A DNA stretch of 64,000 nucleotides from JAWVFM01 sp963841455 (lineage in GTDB: Bacteria; Actinomycetota; Thermoleophilia; Solirubrobacterales; 70-9). The position numbers and the translations under genes are program-made. Every line of letters starts with the position of its first letter. Position 1 is the first letter of the stretch. Below, piece after piece: positions 42,900 to 51,311 of the stretch. Below the pieces are notes generated by a model. That model saw nothing but the letters and a program-made list of their open reading frames with translations. It searched no databases and had not been told where the DNA came from. The stretch is from assembly GCA_963841455.1 (NCBI GenBank), contig CAWJCU010000014.1:1-64000 (forward strand), given 5' to 3'.

Positions 42900-43970
42900 A
42901 TGATCGACAGGCTCAAGCCCCTTCAAGTTGCCGTCGCGGTCCTGATCGCGATATCCGCCGCCACCGCGATCGCGTCGCCGCCGGCAAACGCGCAGTCGCG
43001 GAAGCGGATCGCGATTCTCAGGCCGGTCAAGGCCGCCCGGCACCACCTGGTCTTCGCGCCGCGCTCGATGACGCACGCCGGCCGGCTCCACGCCGCGTGG
43101 GTTCGTCTCCACAACCGACGGACGGGACACCGTCGGATGCGCCGTCTACCGGTTGCCCGGGTTCGCCGGGCAGTCCGCCATGGATCCCGCATCCGCGTTC
43201 ACAAGGCCCCCAAGGCGAGGGGTTCGCTGAGGCTCGGGATCGCCGAGCCTGGTGCGCGCTCCTCTCATGGCGCAACCAATGCGCCGCCACCGTCCGGGGA
43301 GCCGATCCCGACGACCTGGCAGCGCTCCGCGTCATTCGAATCGACGCTCAACGACGGCACCGACTACGGCTGGCGGGTTGACTCCCCGTTCAACTTGGCG
43401 AGGACCGATCAGGACGGCTCCGCGGATGGCGGCTACGCCGCAAGGATCGTCACCAACGGTGGCAACTCCAGCGCGTCGGCCACACGGATGATCTTCCAGG
43501 ACGGCGTCTCATACGGCCCGGGATCCGACGTCTGGCTCTCCGGATCCTGGCGCATTCCGGACCCCTCGAAGGTCTCGTGGTCACGGCTGATGAACCTGGG
43601 CCACTACGAGGAGGGAAGCGGCGGCATGGGCGGGAGAAACTGGTATCTCGGGCTCGAGTCCACCGACCCCGGGACCTTCCAGGTCGGGTACGCGCCGTAT
43701 GGCAACCCTCACGTCGCGGTCCTGCCGGCCCGGCGGATCCCGGTCGATCGGTGGTTCACCGTTGACCTGCATTTCGTCCTCTCGCCGGTGGATGGCAAGG
43801 CGCTGACCGAGTGGTACATCGATGGGCAGCCGGTGGGGTCGAGCACCAAGGCGAACATGCTCAACGGCTCGCCGCTGACCTTCTACAACGCCGGGCTCTC
43901 CTACTTCTGCCCGTGCAACGGTGACACCACCGTCTACTTCGATGCGGCCCGGATGACCTCCGGCGGCTGA
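42900..43970 (+). CDS. Secreted polysaccharide-lyase-fold protein (paralogue 3)
   Basis: 356 residues. Signal peptide (LQVAVAVLIAISAATAIAS, ending near ANAQ), about 85 basic residues of low similarity to anything known, a linker, and the same jelly-roll as the two minus-strand paralogues: WRVDSPFNL, IVTNGGNSS, SRLMNLGHYEEG, NWYLGLES, LSPVDGKALTEWYI, FYNAGLSYF. Near the end it has CPCNGDTTVYFD where the others have WPGNGNTTVYFD. Probably acts on the extracellular polysaccharide. ATG 42900 chosen for the signal peptide; the ribosome-binding site is weak. Confidence 0.75.
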   Translation: MIDRLKPLQVAVAVLIAISAATAIASPPANAQSRKRIAILRPVKAARHHLVFAPRSMTHAGRLHAAWVRLHNRRTGHRRMRRLPVARVRRAVRHGSRIRVHKAPKARGSLRLGIAEPGARSSHGATNAPPPSGEPIPTTWQRSASFESTLNDGTDYGWRVDSPFNLARTDQDGSADGGYAARIVTNGGNSSASATRMIFQDGVSYGPGSDVWLSGSWRIPDPSKVSWSRLMNLGHYEEGSGGMGGRNWYLGLESTDPGTFQVGYAPYGNPHVAVLPARRIPVDRWFTVDLHFVLSPVDGKALTEWYIDGQPVGSSTKANMLNGSPLTFYNAGLSYFCPCNGDTTVYFDAARMTSGG

Positions 43971-43976
43971 TCAGCC
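43965..43976. repeat. 12-bp palindrome joining two convergent stop codons
   Basis: GGCTGATCAGCC is a perfect palindrome made of the TGA of the lyase-fold gene directly abutting the stop of the convergent sortase gene. It can form only a short stem and may act as a shared transcript end. Confidence 0.4.
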
Positions 43977-44661
43977 CTGCGACCGCGGCGGGGGGAGGCG
44001 GGACGCGGTCTGCTTCGCGAACACGGCGTAGCGCTGGGCGGCGCTGTACAGCGGGTTGCAGGCGGTGATGACGAGTTGGTTGTAGCCGACCGGGTCGATG
44101 ATGCCGACGTCGTCGGGGGAGACGATCTCATGCCGGCGGACCGTGTAGACGAAGGTCCCGTACGGCATCTTCAGCGTGATCTCGTCGCCGGCCACGAGCG
44201 AGTCGATGTTGCGGAACGGCGCGAGGTAGGTGGTGCGGTGCCCGGCGATCGCGACGGTCCCCGGCTGGCCGGGGAACGGTGTCTCCGGGTAATGGCCGGG
44301 ACCCCTCTCGAGGTCGGACGTGCCGGTGCCCTCGATGACCACGGCGTCGAGGTCGAAGCGCGGGATCAGGATCGTGCCGATCGCCTCGCCGTCGGTTGCC
44401 TGGTGGGCGAAGCGGTCGGCGAGCACGCGGATCTTGCGCTCGCGGCTCCGCTGTGGACGGTCTTGGTCGCCGCTCAGGTCGCGCCTGCGACGGGAACCGG
44501 CTTTCGAGCTGAGCGAGCTGATCGCGGGCCTCGCTTTGCTTGATCGAGCCGTAGATCGAGGAGATCGGCTCCTTCCACGCAAGCGTCAGGCCGACATCGG
44601 CGAAAACGACGAGGCCGGCCGTGATGAGAGCCGTCGAGAGAATGCGGAGCGCGCGGTGCAC
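43971..44661 (-). pseudogene. Class E sortase, frameshifted
   Basis: Sortases cut a C-terminal sorting signal and join the protein to the cell wall. The N-terminal part, from GTG 44661, has the signal anchor (ALITAGLVVFADVGLTLAW) and ends around ESRFPS in one frame. The rest, from about RRRDLSGD, is one frame away: TILIPRFDLDAVV, the catalytic His in AIAGHRTTYLAPF, the Cys in VITACNPLYS and the Arg in QRYAVFA. The shift lies near 44485-44505. All catalytic residues are intact, so a sequencing indel is possible. The nearby LPFTG protein at 56.3 kb could be a substrate. Confidence 0.82.
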
Positions 44662-44711
44662 GCCTTCGATGATCGCGCATGGTCGCGGCGCGTGCGAGAC
44701 TTCCGGCCCCT

Positions 44712-45984
44712 TTGAGCACGGAATCGCCAGCCCCCCGGACCGCCTCGTACGAGGCCGACCCAGCCGAGGTCGGCCGCGTGCTGCTGCTCTACTCGGGTGG
44801 CCTCGACACCTCGGTGATGCTGCACTGGATCCAGGAGCGCTACGCAGCCGAGGTCGTGACGCTCACCGTCGATCTCGGCCAGCCTGACGAGGACTGGGAC
44901 GTGGTGGTGGGAAAGGCGCGCGATCTGGGCGCGATCGACGCGATCGTCGCCGACGCCCGCGAGGAGTTCGCGAACGAGTACGTGCTTCGCGCGATCAAGG
45001 CGAACGCCCTCTACGGCGGCGAGTACCCGCTGTTCACCGCCCTCGGGACGCCCGCTGATCGGCAAGCTCGCCGTGGCGCACGCGCGGGCGGCCGGCTGCG
45101 ACACGATCGCTCACGGCTGCACCGGCAAGGGCAACGACCAAGTGCGGATCGAGGCGACGGTCGCGACGCTCGACCCGGAGCTGCGGGTCATCGCGCCGGT
45201 CCGCGAGTGGCGCATGGGGCGGGAGGAGGAGGTGGCCTACGCCCGCGAGCATGGCATCCCGGTCAAGGGCGGCACCGAGGCGCCGCCCTACTCGATCGAC
45301 GACAACCTGTGGGGGCGCTCATCGGAGGGCGGGGCGATCGAGGACCTCGCTGAGCCGCCGCGCGACGACGTCTTCAACCTCGTCGCCCGTCCGGAGGAAG
45401 CGCCCGACGAGCCGCAGCTCGTGCGCATGGGGTTCGAGCGTGGGGCGCCGGTGTCGATCGACGGCGATCAGCTCGGGCTCGTGGAGCTCCTCGAGCGCGC
45501 GGCCGAGGTCGGCCGCCGGCACGGGGTCGGCATCGTCGACCACATCGAGGACCGCGTCGTCGGCCTCAAGGTTCGGGACCTCTACGAGGTGCCCGCCGCG
45601 GCGATCGTCCTCGCCGCGCACCGGGACCTCGAGAAGCTCGTCTCGACCGGCCACCAGAACTCGTTCAAGCGGGTGCTGGAGGGCCGCTGGGCGGAGCTCT
45701 GCTACGCGGGCCTCTGGTGGGAGCCGCTGCGCTCCGACCTGGACGCGTTCATGGACTCCGCGAACGAGTACGTCACGGGCGAGGTGACGATGAAGCTCTA
45801 CAAAGGGTCGGCGAGGGCGGTTGCGCGCAGCTCCCCCTACGCCCTGTACGACCAGGCGCTCGCGGGCTTCGGGGAATCAGGCGGTGAGTTCAGCCAGGCG
45901 GCGAGCCCGGGCTTCATCGAGCTCTTTACGCTTCAGAGCCGAATGGCGCACCGCCTCCGTGCACACAAGCCGCCGATTGGGTAG
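44712..45984 (+). pseudogene. argG: Argininosuccinate synthase, frameshifted
   Basis: ATP-dependent joining of citrulline and aspartate, the step before argininosuccinate lyase. Both parts are well conserved: LLLYSGGLDTSVML (ATP P-loop), TLTVDLGQPDEDW and YPLFTALG in the first frame; then PLIGKLAVAHARAAGCDTIA, GCTGKGNDQVR, YSIDDNLWGRS and GHQNSFKRV in the next. Removing one base, apparently the A at 45048, restores a full-length protein of about 424 residues. The start is uncertain (TTG 44712 or ATG 44679). With argCJBD intact in this window, the break is suspicious as an assembly error. Confidence 0.88.
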
Positions 45985-45996
45985 AAGGGACGCGCA

Positions 45997-46152
45997 ATGG
46001 CCAACGAGATTTACGAGTTCCTCGGGCGGCTGATCTTCTGGGCGATCCGCACGCGCTACCGGACCCAGCTGCGGATCGCCGCCGGCGCGGGCATCGCCGC
46101 GGTGGTGCTCGGCGGCTATCTCATCGCCAAGAGCCAGCCGCCGGAGGGGTAG
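45997..46152 (+). CDS. Small single-pass membrane protein
   Basis: 51 residues from ATG 45997 with a GAAGGGA ribosome-binding site 6 bases upstream, 12 bp after argG. A short amphipathic, positively charged N-terminal half (RLIFWAIRTRYRTQLR) is followed by one membrane segment (AAGAGIAAVVLGGYLIA) and a polar end. It looks like a translated small membrane protein; function unknown. Coding support is good because start, site and spacing all agree. Confidence 0.6.
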   Translation: MANEIYEFLGRLIFWAIRTRYRTQLRIAAGAGIAAVVLGGYLIAKSQPPEG

Positions 46153-46176
46153 CCGAAGGCCCCCTCAGGCACGAAA

Positions 46177-46192
46177 TGCAACGAATGTTGCA
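46177..46192. repeat. Inverted repeat in the promoter region of the transglycosylase gene
   Basis: TGCAAC-GAAT-GTTGCA, a perfect 6-bp inverted repeat with a 4-base spacer. Shortly downstream (about 46201-46232) is a second, imperfect one (GTGAAGCGTT ... AAACGCTCAC). Both lie in unusually AT-rich DNA 110-155 bp before the gene and could be operators. The 180-bp gap 46153-46332 holds nothing else apart from a GC-rich hairpin (CTCGCGC/GCGCGAG) just before the start codon. Confidence 0.4.
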
Positions 46193-46332
46193 GATTCACG
46201 TGTGAAGCGTTATGTAAAGCAAACGCTCACATAGCCCTAATCGTTAGCTAGCATTCCCGGCTTCACCGTCGTCCCCGGCTGCTCTTCCGGGACGCGACCG
46301 AACTCGCGCGCGGCGACGCGGCGCGAGCAACC

Positions 46333-47367
46333 ATGCGAGCCAATCCGAAAAGCCCCACGATCGGCCGGCGCCGCGCCGTCGCGCTCGCAGCCGTGGCGGC
46401 GCTCGCCGCGGGGGCGCTCGGGGCCGCCGGCGCGGGCGCCCAGAGCGTGTCGGAGCTCAACTCCAAGCTCAGCTCGGCCAAGGCTCAGGCTGATCGCCTC
46501 GGCGCGCAGATCTCTGCCCAGGCGGCGCAGATGCAGAGCGCGCAGGCCGAGGCTGCTGCGGCGGCCACGCGGGAGGCGCAGCTGACCTCGCTGCTCGCGA
46601 GCGGCGAACAGCGAGCGGCGGACCTCCTGGCGCAGGTGAACCAGGCGAAGGCCGGTCTCGAGCGAGCGCGCACGCAGCTCCGTCGGGCCCTCGCCGCGCT
46701 CTCGGATCGCCTCGTCGCGATCTACGAGGCCGGCTCGGCCGATCCGGTGGAGGTCCTCCTCAGCGCGCACGGCTTCGACGACCTCGCCAACCGCACTGAT
46801 CTTCTCGGCCGTGTCCAGCAGGCCGACAACGCGCTCGCGATCCGCGTTCGCGTGTTGAAGCGGGCGGTGGCCGCGAGGCTCGCGTCCGTGAGCGCGGCGC
46901 ACGACCGCGCCGTCGCCTACAACCAGCAGGTGGCCGCCGCGCGGACCCAGATCTCCGCCGTTCGAGCCCACGCCGAGGCGACCGCCGCCTCGCTTGCGGT
47001 GGCGCGTCAGCAGGCGCAGAGCTCGCTGACGAGCCTGCAGTCGCAGATGGCGGGCTGGCAGCACCAGGTCGAGGTGGCGCAGCAGGTCTCCGCTCAGCAG
47101 GCGCAGACCACGGTCACAAACTGGGTCGGCAAGTGGGCAATCCCAGAGGCGATCGTCATGTGCGAGTCGGGCGGCAACTTCCGGGCGGTGAACCCGGGCT
47201 CGGGCGCCGGCGGCGCCTACCAGATCATGCCCTCGACCTGGCGCCTCTACGGCCAGACCGGCCTCCCCGAGAACGCCTCACCCGCGCTCCAGAGCCGCGT
47301 TGCCGCCCAGATCTGGGGCGACTCGGGCGCAGCCGCGTGGGAGTGCTCGGGGATCGTGGGCGGCTAG
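46333..47367 (+). CDS. Secreted coiled-coil protein with lytic transglycosylase domain
   Basis: 344 residues. Signal peptide with a twin-arginine-like start (IGRRRAVALAAVAALAAGA). Residues about 38-260 form a long Ala/Gln/Arg coiled coil like the N-terminal region of NlpC/P60 and FtsX-activated hydrolases. Residues about 268-344 form a transglycosylase/Rpf-like domain: AIPEAIVMCESGGNF, with the presumed catalytic Glu at 278, GAYQIMPSTW, and a last AAAWECSG. It should cut peptidoglycan glycan strands, possibly with FtsEX-like activation. Its TAG overlaps the stop of the next, convergent gene by 4 bp. Confidence 0.85.
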   Translation: MRANPKSPTIGRRRAVALAAVAALAAGALGAAGAGAQSVSELNSKLSSAKAQADRLGAQISAQAAQMQSAQAEAAAAATREAQLTSLLASGEQRAADLLAQVNQAKAGLERARTQLRRALAALSDRLVAIYEAGSADPVEVLLSAHGFDDLANRTDLLGRVQQADNALAIRVRVLKRAVAARLASVSAAHDRAVAYNQQVAAARTQISAVRAHAEATAASLAVARQQAQSSLTSLQSQMAGWQHQVEVAQQVSAQQAQTTVTNWVGKWAIPEAIVMCESGGNFRAVNPGSGAGGAYQIMPSTWRLYGQTGLPENASPALQSRVAAQIWGDSGAAAWECSGIVGG

Positions 47368-48167
47368 CCGCCGAGCCACTCGGCGACTCGGCGTCCCGAA
47401 CCGGAGAGGACCGAGAAGTCGCCGTCGTCGCGGATCGCCTCGGCGGCTGCTGCCATCGCACTGACGGTGACCCACGCGAGCGCGCCTCCGACGCTGACCC
47501 GCTGGCCGCCGGCTTCGACGATTTCGCTCATCGTGACGCCCCGGTGCGCGAGGACGTTCACCGGCTTCGACACCGCCTCGCAGATCGCGCGGATCTCCTG
47601 GCCATTGGCAAGTCCAGGCGCGTAGAGCACGTCGGCGCCGGCGGCCTCGTAGGCCTGAAGCCGGGCGATGGTGTCGTCGATGTCGGGGTTGCCCCGGATG
47701 TGGTTCTCGGCGCGCGCGGTCAGCGTGAACGGGAAGGAGACCCGCCTCGCCTCCTCGGCAGCGGCCGCGATCCGCTCGGCGGCGTGACCTGCGGCATAGA
47801 TCCCGTCGGCGGGGTCGTAGTCCTCGATCGATCCGCCGACGGCACCCGCGGCGGCTGCGCTGCCGATCGCCTCGGCGGCGTCCTTCGGGGCACGGCCATA
47901 GCCGTTCTCGAGGTCGACCGAGATCGGGAGGCTCGTCGCGTCTGCGAGCGCTCGCACGTGCTCGGCGACCTCCTCGAGCGTCGCACCGCCGTCGGGGCGT
48001 CCGAGCGTGAACGCAAAGCCGGAGCTCGTCGTCGCGAGCGCCTCGAACCCGAGCGCCTCGAGCACCCGTGCCGAGCCCGCGTCCCACGGGTTCGGGATGA
48101 CAAACGGCGCGCCCTCGTGGAGAGCGCGGAACGTCCTCGCCCTCTCGGCCTGGCTCGCCATCGACAC
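47364..48167 (-). CDS. Isocitrate lyase/PEP mutase family enzyme
   Basis: 267-residue TIM-barrel enzyme. Conserved substrate and metal residues are in VIPNPWDAGSARVLE, ISVDLENGYG and GGSIEDYDP. The catalytic-loop cysteine of isocitrate lyases (KKCGH) is not present, so it belongs with the 2-methylisocitrate-lyase-like/phosphonopyruvate-hydrolase-like group that cuts or rearranges small alpha-ketoacids. Exact reaction unknown. ATG 48161 or GTG 48167 may be the start. Transcribed with the MFS gene behind it. Confidence 0.85.
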   Translation of the reverse strand: MSMASQAERARTFRALHEGAPFVIPNPWDAGSARVLEALGFEALATTSSGFAFTLGRPDGGATLEEVAEHVRALADATSLPISVDLENGYGRAPKDAAEAIGSAAAAGAVGGSIEDYDPADGIYAAGHAAERIAAAAEEARRVSFPFTLTARAENHIRGNPDIDDTIARLQAYEAAGADVLYAPGLANGQEIRAICEAVSKPVNVLAHRGVTMSEIVEAGGQRVSVGGALAWVTVSAMAAAAEAIRDDGDFSVLSGSGRRVAEWLGG

Positions 48168-48174
48168 AAGCTAA

Positions 48175-49446
48175 CTACGCCGCTTCGCGGTCGGAGTGAG
48201 ACGACAGCGGCGCCCGCGAGCCCAGGCTGACCGGCGTCGGCGCCGTGCCGGCCCAGCCGGTTCCGCGTAGTCGCGTCGCGCTCAGAGCCAGCACGGCCAG
48301 GACGCCGAGGCCTGCGACCACGTAGCTCGCGCGCGGGTCGACCAGCGTCGCGACGATGCCGCCGATCGCGAAGCCGATCCCGGGAGCGGCGCGCGTGATC
48401 GCGTCGAGGAGCGACGCGACGCGCACCTGGTAGGCGTCGGCGGTGAGCTCCTGCACTGCGGTCACGATGCCGACGAACTGGACCCCGTTGCCGACGCCGC
48501 CCAGGACCGAGGCGAGGCAGGCGATGGCCAGGGTCGGCGACACAGCGGTCAGCAGGTACGCCGCGCCGATCGCTCCCGTGCTGGCGGCAAGCAGAATGGC
48601 GAGGGAGCGGCGGCGGAGGGCCGTGAACGCCATCCCGCCGGCGACCATCCCCAGACCCCAGCTCGCGAGGAGGGCGCCATAGCCGAAGTTGCCCGAATCG
48701 AGCGTCTGCTTGGCGAACGCCACCTCGATCGGGATCACGACCGCGAAGAAGACAAGCGCCGCGGCCTGGGCGCCGAGAAGGACCCGCAGCGGGGGCCGCG
48801 CGCGTACGTGGTCGAGGGCGGCGCGAACACCCCCCCGGTCGCCCCGGCCGAGCCGTCGCGCTGCCGGCAGCCCGCGGGCGAGCGCGATCACGAGCGCGGC
48901 TCCAGCGAACGAGCCGGCGTCGGCGAGCAGGGCCCCCCGCGGCCCTACGCCGGCGACGACGACGCCGGCGAGCGCCGGGCCCGCTGCCGCGGCCGTCGTG
49001 AAGGCGAGGTTCAGCACAGCGTTCCCCTCCCGAAGTAGGTCGCGCGGGCCGAGCAGGTCCACCACCGCTCCGCGCGTGAGCGCGCGAGCGCTCGCCGCCA
49101 TGAGCCCGTCGACCGCCGCGATCGCCAGGAGGCCGCCGAGCGCGAACGAGTGCGCGACCGAGGCGAGCAGCGCGAATGCCGCCGCCTCGCCGAGGTAGAG
49201 GCACGGGAGGACCGATCCCACGGGTATGCGCTCGATCCGCGCCACCAGGGGCGGAGCCGCGAGGGCGGGAAGCGCCTGCATCGCGAGGAAGAGTGCGGCC
49301 GTCGCGAGCGCCGAGTGCGTCGCATCGAAGACGAGCACGGCGAGAGCGATCTCGCCGAGCCAGTTGCCGAGCTCGTTCACCAGGTAGGCGAACGCGAGAT
49401 TCCCGAACGCCGGGGTGCGGACCGGAGCGAGGGTCGCGCGGATCAC
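48175..49446 (-). CDS. MFS transporter
   Basis: 423 residues with about 10-12 membrane segments, of the MFS_3/enterobactin-exporter-like type: FAYLVNELGNWLGEIALAVL at the N-terminus, repeated Ala/Leu-rich segments, and QFVGIVTAVQELTADAYQVR between segments. Probably an efflux pump for a small molecule. GTG 49446 (before IRATLAPVRTPAFGNL) is used since the extra in-frame upstream sequence is not hydrophobic. 7 bp separate it from the PEP-mutase-family gene. Confidence 0.82.
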   Translation of the reverse strand: MIRATLAPVRTPAFGNLAFAYLVNELGNWLGEIALAVLVFDATHSALATAALFLAMQALPALAAPPLVARIERIPVGSVLPCLYLGEAAAFALLASVAHSFALGGLLAIAAVDGLMAASARALTRGAVVDLLGPRDLLREGNAVLNLAFTTAAAAGPALAGVVVAGVGPRGALLADAGSFAGAALVIALARGLPAARRLGRGDRGGVRAALDHVRARPPLRVLLGAQAAALVFFAVVIPIEVAFAKQTLDSGNFGYGALLASWGLGMVAGGMAFTALRRRSLAILLAASTGAIGAAYLLTAVSPTLAIACLASVLGGVGNGVQFVGIVTAVQELTADAYQVRVASLLDAITRAAPGIGFAIGGIVATLVDPRASYVVAGLGVLAVLALSATRLRGTGWAGTAPTPVSLGSRAPLSSHSDREAA

Positions 49447-49478
49447 GTGAGCACGGTAGACCAGCTTGTACACAGTTC

Positions 49479-49508
49479 TTGCAAGTTTTACGCGGTTTCT
49501 GGTATCTT
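49479..49508 (+). promoter_or_regulatory. Candidate promoter for a small RNA
   Basis: TTGCAA (49479-49484) and TATCTT (49503-49508) with 18 bases between, near the sigma-70 consensus, in locally AT-rich DNA. It points into 49515-49680, where no normal gene lies. The start would be near 49515. Confidence 0.45.
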
Positions 49509-49514
49509 TCTGCG

Positions 49515-49680
49515 CGTTACACAAGCTCGCAAGCTCTGGAAGGGGGAGCAAACATGGGTTACCGCGGAGGCTGAAGCCACAACCAGTTGATTCGCTCGCC
49601 GCCTGACGGCGGCGAAGCGAACCAGAGGGAAGGAACTCCCTTTCCCTGTGCTTGCGAGCCGGCCTAGTGCCGGCTTGCTA
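49515..49680 (+). ncRNA. Candidate small structured RNA with a six-codon leader peptide
   Basis: After the candidate promoter comes GGAAGGGGGAG, a very strong ribosome-binding site, then ATG at 49554 of a six-codon frame (MGYRGG, stop TGA). Three stem-loops follow: 49591-49621 (stem CGCCGCC/GGCGGCG, extended by flanking bases), 49626-49647 (AGGGAA/TTCCCT) and 49657-49675 (AGCCGGC/GCCGGCT), the last ending 2 bp before the convergent gene. It looks like a short transcript ending at the third hairpin. No known RNA family is recognised. Confidence 0.45.
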
Positions 49681-51060
49681 CGTGAAGGGGTTCGTCACGT
49701 ATTCGTGGATGCGGCGGTCGAGCGACAGCTCGGCCTCGAAGTCGACGTCCTCGCCGTGACGGTAGGCGAAGTCCTTCTGCGACAGGACCTCGGCGAAAAG
49801 CTCGACGTAGCGCCCATCGAGCTGTGAGCCCGACACGCGCCGCATCTCTGCCAGCGCCTCGAACGAGCTGACCGGCTCGCGATAGGTGTCACGTGCCGTC
49901 ATGACGTCGTAGACGTCGGCCACGGCGAGGATCCGCGAGATCTCCGGGATCTGCTCGGCCCGCAGCCCCCGCGGGTACCCGAGGCCGTCGATGCGCTCAT
50001 GGTGGGCGAGGATGATGTCGCCGATCGGCTGGTATCCGTCCACCTGGGACACGATCCTCGCGCCCTCATAGGGGTGCTTGCGGATCTCGGTCCAGTCCTG
50101 CTCGGTGAGCCGGGCGTCGGTCTTCAGGATCCGGTCGGGGAGGACGAACTTGCCGATGTCGTGGAGGAGCCCTGCGGTGTGCGCGAGCTCTTGCTCGCGC
50201 TCGTCCATGCCCGCCGCCACGGAGATCTCGCGCGCGTACCGAGCCACCGCGGCGCTGTGGCGGGCCGTCATTCGGTCGCGAAGATCGAGGGTGCGAAGGA
50301 GCGCCCCGAGCAGCGCGACCTGGAAGCCGGCGAGCTGCTTGGCGCGGACCTCGAGCTCGTCGGCGCGCTGCTGGGAGACGAGTAGAGCGCCGACGAGGTA
50401 CTGGAACGTGAAGAGGACGACTCCGGCGAGCGCGATCGCCACCGGGCCAACCTGGGCGTACGACCAGACGACGCCGACAGCCAGGATGGCGGAGCTCAGC
50501 TCCGACGGAAGGACGGGGACGAGAGCGCGCCGGACCTTCGTCCAGAAGCCGCTTCGGTCCTCGTAGCTCATGTACCAGGCGATTACCGCGAAGTTGATCG
50601 CCAGGGCCAGGACGAACAGGCCGAATACCAGGAGGTAATAGCCCGGGTCCTTCAAACCGAGCCCGGTCGCGGAGACGGCGGCGCTGAACGCGAGTCCTCC
50701 GACGAGGGGGAACCAGGCGTAGTTGACGACGTTGGCGAGGAGGATGCGGCCCGGGTAGCGGGTGCCGAGCCAGCCGACGAGGATCGACGCGACGCTGATG
50801 ATCGCCCCGGCCGTCTCACCGAGGAGGACGATCGCCACGACGATCGTCAGGAAGCTGCCGGAGAGCTTGATCTTGCTCGAGCCGGTCTCGACCGCTGCGA
50901 GGTCGCTGATCGCCGCGATCGCCGCGAGGAGGGCGATGAGCGGCAGGTCCCAGTTCGATCGCGGCGCCAGAATGCCGGCGACGACGATCGCGCCTGCGAG
51001 CGCTACGACCTGAACGGCGATCGCGGCCCTCGTCGGCCTTCCTGTGGGAGCCCTCTCCAT
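49678..51060 (-). CDS. Membrane-bound HD-GYP domain protein (putative c-di-GMP phosphodiesterase)
   Basis: 460 residues. N-terminal half with about 7-8 membrane segments (sensor-like); HD-GYP domain from about residue 270: TARHSAAVARYAREIS, the metal-binding LLHDIGK, IRKHPYEGARIV, and AHHERIDGLGYPRGL containing the HHE and GYP residues. HD-GYP domains turn c-di-GMP into GMP. Together with a riboswitch and a GGDEF-like gene in the same region this suggests local c-di-GMP control. ATG 51060 is 23 bp after the HTH gene stop, so they are likely cotranscribed. Confidence 0.9.
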   Translation of the reverse strand: MERAPTGRPTRAAIAVQVVALAGAIVVAGILAPRSNWDLPLIALLAAIAAISDLAAVETGSSKIKLSGSFLTIVVAIVLLGETAGAIISVASILVGWLGTRYPGRILLANVVNYAWFPLVGGLAFSAAVSATGLGLKDPGYYLLVFGLFVLALAINFAVIAWYMSYEDRSGFWTKVRRALVPVLPSELSSAILAVGVVWSYAQVGPVAIALAGVVLFTFQYLVGALLVSQQRADELEVRAKQLAGFQVALLGALLRTLDLRDRMTARHSAAVARYAREISVAAGMDEREQELAHTAGLLHDIGKFVLPDRILKTDARLTEQDWTEIRKHPYEGARIVSQVDGYQPIGDIILAHHERIDGLGYPRGLRAEQIPEISRILAVADVYDVMTARDTYREPVSSFEALAEMRRVSGSQLDGRYVELFAEVLSQKDFAYRHGEDVDFEAELSLDRRIHEYVTNPFT

Positions 51061-51083
51061 GGTCTGCGCCGCGGTGGTGGGCT

Positions 51084-51311
51084 TCAGTCCCGCTGGCTCG
51101 ACGCGCGCCGGGCGGCGGCATCCGCCGGCGACGGCTGCCGCATCGACTCGATGAAGCGGTCGAGATCGTCGCGCGAGTAGCGACGCTGGCCGCCCGGCGT
51201 GCGGTACGAGGGCACGAGTCCCTTGTCCGACCAGGTCCGGAGCGACGCTGCGCTGACACCGAGATAGGTGGCCGCCTCGCCGACGTTGAGCAGTTTCTTC
51301 ATGGGTTGCAT
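51084..51311 (-). CDS. Small MerR/BldC-type DNA-binding protein
   Basis: 75 residues: a winged-helix MerR/excisionase domain with LLNVGEAATYLGVSAASLRTW, the recognition part KGLVPSYRTPGGQRRYSRDD and an extra basic tail. It resembles BldC-family proteins of actinobacteria, which bind DNA as head-to-tail oligomers. ATG 51311 with GGAGG 6 bases upstream is the best start. It precedes the HD-GYP gene. Confidence 0.88.
   Translation of the reverse strand: MQPMKKLLNVGEAATYLGVSAASLRTWSDKGLVPSYRTPGGQRRYSRDDLDRFIESMRQPSPADAAARRASSQRD

Noticed and set aside
43971..44661. Exosortase partner for the EPS-type genes
   Set aside because: The protein is a class E sortase with His, Cys and Arg of the sortase fold and one anchor segment, not the multi-pass exosortase.
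46193..46332. ydaO-type cyclic-di-AMP riboswitch before the transglycosylase gene
   Set aside because: This gene type often has one in actinobacteria, but the conserved GGGGGAACC-like and GGGGTGAA segments are not there and the leader is short.
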